Position numbers and translations under genes: made by a program. The notes under the pieces are model-generated. The model was given only the letters and a program-made list of their open reading frames with translations. It did no database searches and had not been told where the DNA came from. Of a stretch of 64,000 nucleotides of DNA, positions 16,136-24,852 are shown piece after piece. The stretch lies in contig NC_079880.1 in NCBI RefSeq assembly GCF_029227915.1, positions 31,305,501 to 31,369,500 of the forward strand, given 5' to 3'. Source of the DNA: Hydractinia symbiolongicarpus (Eukaryota > Cnidaria > Hydrozoa > Anthoathecata > Hydractiniidae). The stretch's first letter is position 1. Each line of letters opens with the position of its first letter.

Positions 16136-19100
16136 ATGAGTTGGTTCAAAAATGCAATCAGTAAAATTTATAACACCGTATCAGCTCCACTATCAGCAAC
16201 TCGCGAAGCTCTTGCTGATCGATTACAGAGCGTGAGGGATACCGCTGCATACTATTACAACAGGGCAAGGGAGCAAATTTCGCGAACGCTTTATGATGAC
16301 ATTCAGAAGGAGGCACGAGAAAGGCATAGCACCGAGGAGTCTACCGAAAGCACTGAGCCTGTTGAACACAAAGAGGCGATGAATGGAGCTTACAAGAGCT
16401 TTCGATTGGACGGGCGCGGCAAGGCGGATATTGACAGTTACATCGAGCTTGTGAGAGCACAAGTAGAGAACCTTATTGAAGAGCAGGTAGGTACGTTAAA
16501 TGCCGCTAAAATTCAGATGCATCTATGGGTAATGTGGAAGAAGCAAGAAGAGGTGGTGCTAGCGTTAGACGGTGGGGATGATGCCAGAGCTACTCACGAA
16601 GTGAAAGTTAAAAAGGTATTCAACAGCAAGATGGTAGAAGTGTTTCAAGGCAGCGACATCGAAGAACTGCTACAGGCTATTTTCGCACACCTCAAGACAC
16701 AAGTGGACCCCGCGTTACCAAAGTCTGGTTTTACCATCGATCACATTATGCACCTGGACATCGACTTTCACAAGCTCCAGCTGACGCGCGAGTCTTCGTA
16801 CATTGAGTTGCCTTCATGGATTGGTTTGAAAAGGCTGTAATTAATCCAAAGAACAAGTGTTTCAAGTGGGCCCTAATCGCGGCGCTTCATCATGAACAGA
16901 TTGCAAAAGATCCGCAGCGCATTAGCAAGTTGCGACCCTTTGTAGATCAATATAACTGGGAGGGACTCGAGTTTCCAGTAGCCCTCAACAAGATCGGTAA
17001 GTTTGAAGAGCAGAACCTCGAGGTTGCGGTTAACGTGCTCTTCGTCTTGCAGAAGACTATCTATATCGGTCGCAGGTCCGAGTATAATACCAAGCGTGAT
17101 AAGCAGGCTAACTTGCTGATGATTACCGATGGTGAGAGTAGGCACTACACAAATTCCTATCCAGGCTGTTGGGGTCTTTGAATGCGAAGCATAATGGGAG
17201 CTACCACTTCTGCGTGAATTGTTTGAATGGTTTTCGCACAGAGTCTGCTTTAAAAAGTCATTACGAATACTGTTCAATCCACGGCCAGGTCAACATCAAG
17301 ATGCCTACCGAGAAGGAAAAATAATTGCAATACCAGGACGGTCAATGCCAATTCAAGGTACCCTTCATGTTGTATGTCGACTTCGAGAGTATCTTGGAAC
17401 CTGTGGATAGGCTGAAGACGGAGAGGGATGGTGAGGGTCCATACACGGAGAAGCTCGCACATCATGTACCATGTGGCTGGTGCTTATATAGTACGTTTGC
17501 ATATGGGGATGTATCCAATCAACTGAGACCCTACCGCGCGAAGGACTGTGTGGAGAGGTTTGTGGACACGCTGGAGGCTGAGGTAAGGAGGTTGTACTCG
17601 CTTTATCCACAGCAGCCCATGTCAGAGTTGACGGGTGTGTTGAAGAGAGAGCACGAAGCGGTAGAAACCTGTCACATATGCCTGATACCATTTGGTGACC
17701 GCGAGAACCGCAAAGTCTGAGACCACTGTCACTATACGGGGTTGTATCGAGGTGCTGCACACGATCTCTGCAACTTGAGGTACGGGATACCGAGCTTTGT
17801 GCCGAATGCCTTTCACAATTTAAGCGGATATGACGCGCACTCGTTCATAAGAGAACTCGGGCGTAAATTCAACAAGGATAATATCAGGGTTATTGCTGAG
17901 AACAAGGAGAAGTACATCTCTTTCAGTGTATCAATCCCAGTCAAGCTGGCAGGTCTGACCGATAGGAATGGAAAACCGGTGGAGAAAATGGAAAACGGCT
18001 TATCGACAGCTACTGCTTCATGGGATATAGCCTGGATGCCTTAACATGTAGTTTAACAAATAAGCAATGCAAACATCTAAGACGCAGCGTTGAGGGTAAT
18101 GATGAGCTATTCAAGCTCATGCGGTGGAAGGGTGTATACCCGTATGAGTACTTTGATAGCTGGGAAAGATCAAAGAGCGGATGTTACCGCTGAAAGAAGC
18201 ATTCTACAGTAAGTTGAATATGAAGGGCATTAGCGATGAGGATTATGAGCATGCACAAAAGGCATGGAATGCAATTGGATGTGTGACTCTTGGTGATTAC
18301 CACGATGTGTATTTGAACACCGATGTCCTGCTGCTAGCTGATGTGTTTGAAACTTTCCGTGATACCTGCCAAGAGCACTATGGCTTGGATCCTGCACACT
18401 TCTACACCGCTCCCAGTTTAGCCTGGAGGGCTGCCTTCAAGGAGACTGGAGTAAGACTCGACCTCCTCACAGACATCGACATGCTCCTGATGTTTGAAAA
18501 AGGTTTACGGGGAGGGATCACACAAGCCGTGAAAAGATATGCCAAAGCCAACAACTCATATATGCCGGATTCGACGAAGCCAGCACTTTCCTCCAGTACC
18601 TAGACGCCAACAATTTATATGGGTGGGCGATGGTTCATAACCTTCCAACGAAGGGCTTTAGACGGATTAAGGACCTTGATAAGTTCACACCCGAGTTCAT
18701 CGAGAAATTGGTGGTGAAAAACAACAAGGGGTACATCCTCGAAGTTGACGTTGAGTATCCACAGGCTTTGCACAAGATCCATAACGACTTCCCCTTCCTG
18801 CCAGAGACTATGACGATTGGGAAGGTGCGGAAGTTAGTACCTAACCTATATAAAAAGCAAAAATATGTGGTGCATATCAGAACCTTCAACCAGGCGCTGA
18901 AGCATGGCTTGGTGTTGACGAAAGTACACCGCGTGATCAAGTTTGAACAAGAGGCGTGGTTGAAGCCGTATATAGACAAGAATACCCAGCTACGTACCAA
19001 AGCGAAGAGTAAATTCGAGCAGAACTTTTTCAAGCTCATGAACAACACTGTGTTCGGTAAAACTATGGAGAATTCACGGAATCACTGAGACATGAAGCTG

Positions 19101-19808
19101 ATTACCGATGAGCAGCAGTACAAGAAGTATGTCCAAAAACCCATTTTCAAAGATAGTGTACGGTTCAGCGAGAACTTGATCGGTGTGGAGATGGGGAAAC
19201 TCAAGATCACCATGATCAAGCCCGCGTATCTTGGGCAAGCCATAATGGACATGAGTAAGCTCGTGATATACGAGTTCCACCACGACTATATGAAGCCGAA
19301 ATACGGAGAGAGAGCCCAGCTGTGCTATACGGACACTGACTCCCTCGTGTATGAGCTCGATACCGAAGACTTCTATAAGTATATCGCGGGAGATGTAGAG
19401 GCAAGGTTTGATACTAGCGAGTATGTTGAACAACGACCGCTACCTCTGGGTAAGGAGAAGAAAGTCATAGGCCTCATGAAAGACGAGCTTAACGACAGAG
19501 TTTATCATGACGTTTATTGCGCTTAGGTCGAAGATGTACGCGTACCGCAAGCTGGATGAGAGTGAAGGCAAGCGCTGCAAAGGCACTAAGAGGTGTGTGG
19601 TGTCAGAGGGTATAAGCTTCAAGGATTATAAGGAGTGCTTGTTCAGCCGAAAAACGATGTATCTCTATAGCAGCAGGTCTTATTTGAGCATAAGAAGCAC
19701 GAGATCTATACGGTCAACAAAATTAAAACAGCACTAAACAGAGACGATGACAAGCGGATCATCGCGGAAGATGGGATTAACACGTTTGCTAGAGGGTACA
19801 TAGCGTAA
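16136..19808 (+). pseudogene. Polinton protein-primed DNA polymerase B, multiple lesions
   Basis: The N-terminal domain (16,136-16,840; MSWFKNAISKIYNTVSAPL, acidic linker, IDHIMHLDIDFHKL) passes by a frame change near 16,825 into INPKNKCFKWALIAALHHE, a degraded zinc-finger-like block near 17,200, the exonuclease (YVDFESILEP, NLSGYDAHSFI), and the polymerase: LDANNLYGWAM (motif A, about 18,610), FFKLMNNTVFGKTMEN (motif B, 19,030) and CYTDTDSLVYEL (motif C, 19,325). It ends ARGYIA at 19,808. Stops or frame changes lie near 16,825, 17,180, 17,320, 17,720, 18,030, 18,175, 18,600, 19,088, 19,526 and 19,680. Such polymerases copy the linear Polinton genome from a terminal protein. All catalytic motifs remain readable, but the gene is dead. 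Confidence 0.88.
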
Positions 19809-19819
19809 GCAATAGTTGT

Positions 19820-19846
19820 CAAAGGTGTAGCGCGGCTATACCTTTG
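19820..19846 (+). terminator. Hairpin after PolB
   Basis: CAAAGGTGTAG-CGCGG-CTATACCTTTG: 11-bp arms with one mismatch, 5-nt loop, 12 nt after the PolB stop. The same stem recurs at 20,688 after the next gene. Confidence 0.6.
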
Positions 19847-19901
19847 CCATTAGATGTGTCCACGCGTTGTATCTAGATTCATGGTAGATACAACACAAAA
19901 A

Positions 19902-20654
19902 ATGGAAGAGGTCAAATGCTCGAAATGTAATCACTCTTTATCTTTAAGCAATTTCAGGATCAAGGGGAATGGGCAACGGACAAAAAGATGCATCAGGTGC
20001 CTCGATAGGGTGAAAGCATATCATGAACGTAACAAATGCCCACAACAAAAACGGAAGGGTCATTGCGAAGACTGCAAAGGTAGGCAGATCTTCCCGCATG
20101 AAAGGTTCAGATCCCAATGCAAGGACTGTGGAGGAGGAAGTATTTGCCCTCATAAAAAACGGAAGGGCCGATGCAAAGACTGCAAGGGTAGTCAGATTTG
20201 CCCGCATGAAAGGGTGAGATCAACGTGCAAATACTGTGGAGGAGGAAGCATTTGCCTCTATCAAAGGCGAAGAACCCTCTGTAAAGACTGCGGAGGAAGT
20301 GGAATAAGCGACCATCAAAAATTGAGGCGGATTTGCCCCATACACGACCCTGCTTCTGTTGTTCGATGTCAAACTCGCGAGACTCTAAAAGGGAACAAAG
20401 AGTTGAGCTCTCAAGAATACCTCAGGTGTAATATGGCTACATTGCGGGCTCATATCCAGGCCCAATTTTCAGAAGGCAAGACCTGAAATAATTATGGAGA
20501 TTGGCATACTGATCATAAAATCCCGATTAAATATCAAGAAAATGGGGATGCTCCGTCGCTTGATGAAGTAGCGAAAAGGCTGCACTATACCAATACGCAA
20601 CCTATGTGGGCAAGCGAGAACATGTCGAAAGGTCATCGATATATCTCCGAGTAA
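19902..20654 (+). pseudogene. Cys-repeat plus HNH endonuclease, one frameshift
   Basis: The start at 19,902 (MEEVKCSKCNHSLSLSNFR) matches the element 2 copy. About seven tandem Cys/His units follow (C-x2-C-x5-C-x2-H-x6-C), some degenerate, then SQEYLRCNMATLRAHIQAQF. After a one-base shift near 20,480 the frame continues NYGDWHTDHKIPIKY, LHYTNTQPMWASENMSKGH, the H..DH...N core of an HNH (beta-beta-alpha metal) nuclease, and stops at 20,654. Giant viruses encode the same Cys-repeat/HNH pairing; homing or virion nuclease roles are possible. The gene sits between PolB and the small-gene cluster, with a hairpin on each side. Confidence 0.7.
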
Positions 20655-20687
20655 TGGATTGTAATAGCGCGCTTTACCACATGGTTC

Positions 20688-20714
20688 CAAAGGTGTAGTG
20701 CGGCTACACCTTTG
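20688..20714 (+). terminator. Perfect hairpin after the HNH gene
   Basis: CAAAGGTGTAG-TGCGG-CTACACCTTTG: perfect 11-bp arms, 5-nt loop, 33 nt after the stop. The same stem as the hairpin after PolB. Confidence 0.65.
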
Positions 20715-20732
20715 CGCATAGGGTGTCAATAA

Positions 20733-21332
20733 ATGGCGGAAGCTCTGATCGTGCTCTGTTATTTGAGATATAGACCACTACTAATAAAGATATTTGAATT
20801 AGCTGAAATTTTTGATGTTTTTGATATTCCCACAGAAGCATTTGAGCAACGTGAAAAACCTATCGACAAGGGTTAGGCTTTGAAAGATGCAATACGCCAA
20901 GGCAGACAGCACCTTCTACCCAAGAAATGCACAGAAGGCTTTGTTGACAAAGCATCATCCGAAGTGATCGACAAGATACACACTGAGTTCGTTCAGTGTG
21001 AGATTGAGGAAAAGGGGTCAAAGATAGCAAAGGCACTATCAACCCACGCGATAAGCATGTACACCAAGGCTATAAGTAACGTAGTGCCACTCGATAGCCC
21101 CGAAGGCTTGAGGCAAGATATCGAAGCTGATCCCATCATCAAAGACTCTATGGCTGACTTGGGGATCCTCGTATACTCGGCATTTGGAAAGCTTCTAGCA
21201 CCTTTTATAGTCGCTGCGCATACTGTAAACCACTGCCAACTCTCCATGTCCAAGGTAGTTGAGGAGAAGGTTGAAGAACAGCAAGAAAACAATGGGAAAC
21301 AGTCTATCGAAGATATACATGAACAATCGTGA
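20733..21332 (+). pseudogene. Conserved cnidarian Polinton protein, one in-frame TAG
   Basis: Starts MAEALIVLCYLRYRPLLIKI (hydrophobic, membrane-associated). The frame stays the same throughout except for TAG at 20,874-20,876, then ALKDAIRQGRQHLLPKK, a helical region and DPIIKDSMADLGILVYSAFG. It ends in an acidic Glu/Gln tail. I recall this family from cnidarian Polintons; function unknown. Its end overlaps the start of the next gene (21,292) in another frame. Confidence 0.55.
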
Positions 21333-21501
21333 AATACTAGATATAGCAAACAATGAGGTCCTGTGCAAACGCAGAATACGAGCGCGGTATACGGACTGGT
21401 GTGGTGTTTACGGTGACTGTTACACACGCGGTCTAATGACTTTGACACCAGCGGCTGATAGATTCCCCACCGCGGCATGTAATTTATTGAGGGTTCCATG
21501 A
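21292..21501 (+). CDS. Small conserved Polinton protein (MGNxLSKIY family), damaged C-terminus
   Basis: MGNSLSKIYMNNREILDIANNEVLCKRRIR... about 70 residues, then TGA at 21,499. A following segment in nearby frames reads like a continuation (MNE.., KYAGREGL) to about 21,550, so the C-terminus may be lost by a frameshift. The Gly at position 2 with Ser nearby (MGNxLS) could be N-myristoylated; that is inference. It overlaps the previous gene by 41 nt. Confidence 0.5.
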   Translation: MGNSLSKIYMNNREILDIANNEVLCKRRIRARYTDWCGVYGDCYTRGLMTLTPAADRFPTAACNLLRVP

Positions 21502-21623
21502 ATGAATGCGATAAAATACGCTGGCAGAGAAGGTTTGAAGGCTAGCTAGAGTGATTTGTTACAAGTTTTGCGGCTTATAACAAATGAGTGGAGAGTCTAT
21601 TACTCAAGTAATAACCAAGAAGA

Positions 21624-21893
21624 ATGAAAGTCGTTCCTGCATCAAGTGGCCAGGTTCCTGCATCAAGTGGTCAAGTCCCACACAAGTCAAACGACGTATA
21701 TCTCTACAGCGCTGGAGGTCTTGTTGTACTTGCTTGCGTGGCCGCAGTTGGGATCTATATCTTCCGTAAGCAGCAAGGTGGAAAAGAGCAACCTGTTGGT
21801 GCAGAGCCATCGCCTGGTGGCTCCGAAGGGGTACGTGCGCCTCAGAGAGAGCCCACATCCCAGCCCGATGCCGACTTTTTTCACATGCGATAA
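21624..21893 (+). CDS. Small single-span membrane protein with duplicated N-terminal heptad
   Basis: 89 residues: PASSGQV occurs twice in tandem at residues 5-18, then a hydrophobic segment (about 29-47, SAGGLVVLACVAAVGIYIF), a basic stop-transfer (RKQQGGK) and a Pro/Glu-rich tail. The type suggests a small virion or host-membrane protein. The frame is open. Confidence 0.5.
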   Translation: MKVVPASSGQVPASSGQVPHKSNDVYLYSAGGLVVLACVAAVGIYIFRKQQGGKEQPVGAEPSPGGSEGVRAPQREPTSQPDADFFHMR

Positions 21894-21895
21894 TC

Positions 21896-21906
21896 TATAA
21901 TATAAA
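21896..21906 (+). promoter_or_regulatory. TATAATATAAA start-proximal box
   Basis: A TATAATAAA-like box ending 1 nt before ATG 21,908. Confidence 0.4.
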
Positions 21907-21907
21907 C

Positions 21908-22144
21908 ATGAGTTCCAATGTGACGCCCAAAGAGAAGATAATCGACATGCTGTATGAAACTGTCGTGGACCTAGGATTTACTTTCGCTTACGCCATGGCT
22001 GGGAAGAAATTCCTCGGGATCTCGAGCCCCAGTACCAAGCTTGATACCAGCGATGTGATGAAGATGATAGCTTATTTTTCAGCAGGTAGAGGTTCAAGAG
22101 AGATGGCTGTGATTCCTGCCTCCATAGTACCAAAGCCCAAATAA
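21908..22144 (+). CDS. Small conserved Polinton protein
   Basis: 78 residues, MSSNVTPKEKIIDMLYETVVDLG start, a moderately hydrophobic centre (FTFAYAMAGKKFLGI), then a polar part. Relatives with a longer hydrophobic C-terminus occur in cnidarian Polintons as I recall them, so this copy may be shortened. Function unknown. It lies in the plus-strand run between the membrane protein and the ATPase. Confidence 0.45.
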   Translation: MSSNVTPKEKIIDMLYETVVDLGFTFAYAMAGKKFLGISSPSTKLDTSDVMKMIAYFSAGRGSREMAVIPASIVPKPK

Positions 22145-22188
22145 GGCATGCAAGGCTTGTGTCTGCCACTATGGCAAACATAAGATAA

Positions 22189-22797
22189 ATGACTCTCGAT
22201 GTGGTTCTACAAGCACATACAGCAATCTTCACCAGGCCCACCTCATGTGGCAAGACTCAGTGTGTATTGAACCTCCTGGAGAACGAGTACAGGCACCATT
22301 TCCACAATATCATCATACTCTGTCCAACGATCTGGTGGAACAAGATCTACCTCGAGAGAGCCTCGCTGTGGGAAGATGATTACGTGTCATTGATAGACCC
22401 CAAAGACCAGTTGTTCGACCGGATAAGCAAATTATCAAAGCTCCTAGCAGGGGATGACACTCTGTTTATCGTTGATGATATGATAGCTGATAAATCTCTC
22501 GATGAAAATCGTGGGGCGTTGCTGGAACTAGCTGTTTCAGGTAGGCATCGGGGGCACAGCTTGTGGATGCTAACACAAAGATATAAGAAGATCCCAATAA
22601 CGGTAAGAGACCAAATGAAACAGCTTTTTGTTTGGTATCCGAAGAATCGAAAGGAGCTCGAGCTCATTCATGAAGAGAACGATGTAATTTCGAGTAGGGA
22701 AGAAATTTCCATTATTAAGGCTCAACTCAAAAAGTCGAAACATACCTGCTTGTATGTGAGATTGGAACACCCTCGGACCTGGAAAATTTTGGAGTGA
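22189..22797 (+). CDS. Polinton packaging ATPase, element 3, intact frame with altered Walker A
   Basis: 202 residues in one open frame. The P-loop reads TRPTSCGKT, with Arg where element 1 and the broken element 2 copy have Gly as the first P-loop residue. Walker B is FIVDDM, followed by LAVSGRHRG, WMLTQRY and a C-terminal EHPRTWKILE. The usual role is DNA packaging into capsids. The Gly-to-Arg change would probably weaken nucleotide binding, so the open frame may still encode an inactive protein. Confidence 0.8.
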   Translation: MTLDVVLQAHTAIFTRPTSCGKTQCVLNLLENEYRHHFHNIIILCPTIWWNKIYLERASLWEDDYVSLIDPKDQLFDRISKLSKLLAGDDTLFIVDDMIADKSLDENRGALLELAVSGRHRGHSLWMLTQRYKKIPITVRDQMKQLFVWYPKNRKELELIHEENDVISSREEISIIKAQLKKSKHTCLYVRLEHPRTWKILE

Positions 22798-22868
22798 CGC
22801 GGACATCAGGTGTACCCGGAGTACAATTGAAATTGGAGCATTTTTCCTTAACTTTCAACTAAATAAAT

Positions 22869-23069
22869 ATGACTTGTATCGAACAATTACGAGAGGAAGA
22901 GATCCGGAAATTGGAGGAAAAAATCGAGGGCTTGGAAGCGAGTCTTGAGGAAAGAGATTGGGATCTGTATGAGATGAATCTGAGGGATAAATACAAAAAC
23001 CGGATCGCTTTAATCGCCTGGGTCTCGTCGCTGGCTCTTACCATGATTCACTATATGATGCAGTATTAA
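22869..23069 (+). CDS. Small coiled-coil, tail-anchored protein
   Basis: 66 residues: a charged coiled coil with leucine heptads (residues 5-45) and a C-terminal hydrophobic helix (about 47-65, RIALIAWVSSLALTMIHYMM), so probably anchored by its tail. Start at AAATAAATATG. No family recognised. It is the last plus-strand gene of element 3 before the convergent integrase. Confidence 0.45.
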   Translation: MTCIEQLREEEIRKLEEKIEGLEASLEERDWDLYEMNLRDKYKNRIALIAWVSSLALTMIHYMMQY

Positions 23070-23136
23070 GATCCAGGTCTTACGGCACTAGACGTTCTGT
23101 GGGTTATCAAAGCCACAAAAACTACGTCTATAAGTA

Positions 23137-23444
23137 TCAACTGAGCAAGTTCCCCGTAGCGGGGAATTTGATGAAATGGGGTTGGACTCGAGAAATTTAC
23201 CATTCTTTAACATGTCCCCAGCAGGTATATAATACGATATAAGGACGTTATGGAAGAGGATGTTAAAGGGGACGCTCAGCGTCCTCTTCATGCGGACACA
23301 GTTTTAATGACGGAACCAGGAGCCACGTGGTCAAAATTGATATGTGTCGGTGCCACCGACACATATCAATTCTGAGCAGTTCCCCCGCAGCGGGGGACTT
23401 GGTGAAATGACCCTCGGACTCGAGAAATTTACCACTCTTTAACA
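23137..23444. repeat. Direct repeat of the integrase 3' end with hairpins
   Basis: A block of about 75-80 bp (hairpin, then CTCGAGAAATTTACCA and CTCTTTAACATG-type end) occurs at about 23,137-23,216 and 23,370-23,444. The right copy runs into the last codons of the minus-strand integrase, so the left copy duplicates the gene's 3' end plus its downstream hairpin (TTCCCC-GTAGC-GGGGAA, 23,153-23,169; TCCCCC-GCAGC-GGGGGA, 23,381-23,397). Confidence 0.55.
23335..23371. repeat. 37-bp perfect palindrome
   Basis: Arms AATTGATATGTGTCGGTG (23,335-23,352) and its exact complement (23,354-23,371), separated by a single C. It lies about 58 nt beyond the integrase stop on the minus strand, between the two copies of the direct repeat. 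It is a candidate transcript-end hairpin, protein-binding site, or recombination scar. Confidence 0.7.
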
Positions 23445-24414
23445 TGCTTCGGAGATACTTCAACATCCTCTGGTATTAGCTTCAACTCCTCCGACACAAA
23501 GCTTCGATCAGGCCCATCTGCTAGATAGTACAGGAGACGTGTACCTGTCACAATACGATCGATTCTATACGTCTTTTTGCTCCACCAAGCGTCTGTTTCG
23601 GGTTTTTTAGCATCACCATGCTCTTCGCCGTTTTGCAGGAGGTACAAGTATAGACCGTCATTGGGTAATGGTTTCTCATCATGCTTTTCCTCACCTTGCG
23701 GCACCTTGTCGAGGTTGATGGCTTTCGAAGGTTTCATACCAATCATCGCGGTCTTGGTGTTGTTCAAACCCTTGACGATAGTATACAAGTGTTTCACCCA
23801 TGTACTACTCTGTTCGTCAGTGACCAACTCTTGGGCATCTTAAGGTTTAAAGAGTCTCTCCGCAAGCACCTTGTTATACGATTCGACGAACGCCGTGAAA
23901 GTGTGGTGGTATTTGGTCCTTGCACGTTTTATCTCGACCCCTTTGCTTTCTAGCAGCTTGCTCACGGCAGACTTGAATTCTGAACTGAATTATCGCACTG
24001 GAATATACCCGGATAACGCAGAGGTACGGTTTTGTATATGTCCTTGAGCATGTCAGCGACTTCGCTAGCTTTTTTCGTACGTAAAGACCTCGCTACCTTA
24101 TACCTCGAAGCAACGTCGATGCCTGTGAGAATGTATTTATACGTGCTATCATAGACTTTATCGTGGGGCATGTACAGCAAATCAAATTGATGCATTTCAT
24201 TGGGCTTTGTGATGGTGAAATGTGGGTAATTGATGCGCTTGGGGCCTTTTATATGCCTGAGCCAGAGCAGCTGACGAGTCAACCAGTGAATAACTCTCTT
24301 TTTAGGTAGTCCACTTTGCTCGGAGAGTAGTTTAATGGCCTTGCGTCTAGTCCAGAGATGTTCGGATTGGTAATAGATTTGACTTAGCTTTTCAGCTTCC
24401 TCAGTCGTAACCAT
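23429..24414 (-). pseudogene. Polinton integrase (rve), element 3, frameshifted
   Basis: Homologous to 12,101-13,111. The N-terminal half is open from 24,414 (HQFDLLYMP first Asp; FQCDN second Asp) to a frame change near 23,975. The Glu block (FVESYNK) lies near 23,880, a stop near 23,842 precedes DAQELVTDEQSSTWVKHLY, and from 23,827 the frame is open to the stop at 23,429. The D,D,E residues are all present but split between frames. Orientation is opposite to PolB and the ATPase of the same element. Confidence 0.82.
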
Positions 24415-24456
24415 ATGTGCTTTCGATATGTTTATTACATCTCGAAGAAATGTTCC

Positions 24457-24844
24457 TTACATATACTTGTACACCGCGAAACCGAGCAGAGCCAAGGATC
24501 CTACGATGAACGTCAGCTCACCGTCTTGTTGCTGTTTGCTTGGTGTGTAGAAGTCGGATAACTTAGGGGCTTTCTCCATCGTCGCGATGTAGTAGTCCCG
24601 CATACCTCGATCCAGTTCATCCACGCTTTTACCGGCTTGTCTTTGAAGCTCTCGTTGCTTGTTATACCGCCTGTCAGTCACGCACCCACTTTGCTTGAGC
24701 TTCCTGGAGCTGTTCGATCGCTTTATCGTGCCTTCCTACGTTCTGCCTCGCAATGCCCACTGAGTTTACTGAAGAGGAAATTTGAACCACTAAACGCCAA
24801 CGCGTTAATCAACGCTCCTCCCGCCATTACTGCCAATGTTGCCA
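24457..24844 (-). pseudogene. Small Polinton membrane protein (GGALINAxAF family), frameshifted
   Basis: Starts MATLAVMAGGALINALAF (hydrophobic, glycine-rich) at 24,844, then KAIEQLQEAQAKWVR and, in a third frame, RRYNKQRELQRQAGKSVDEL, KLSDFYTPS and a C-terminal hydrophobic helix (FIVGSLALLGFAVYKYM, stop at 24,457). Two frame changes, near 24,720 and 24,680, interrupt it. I know a family of about 130-160 residues with this layout from cnidarian Polintons; function unknown. It starts 9 nt after the capsid stop, so the two were probably co-expressed. Confidence 0.55.
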
Positions 24845-24852
24845 TCTTTATT

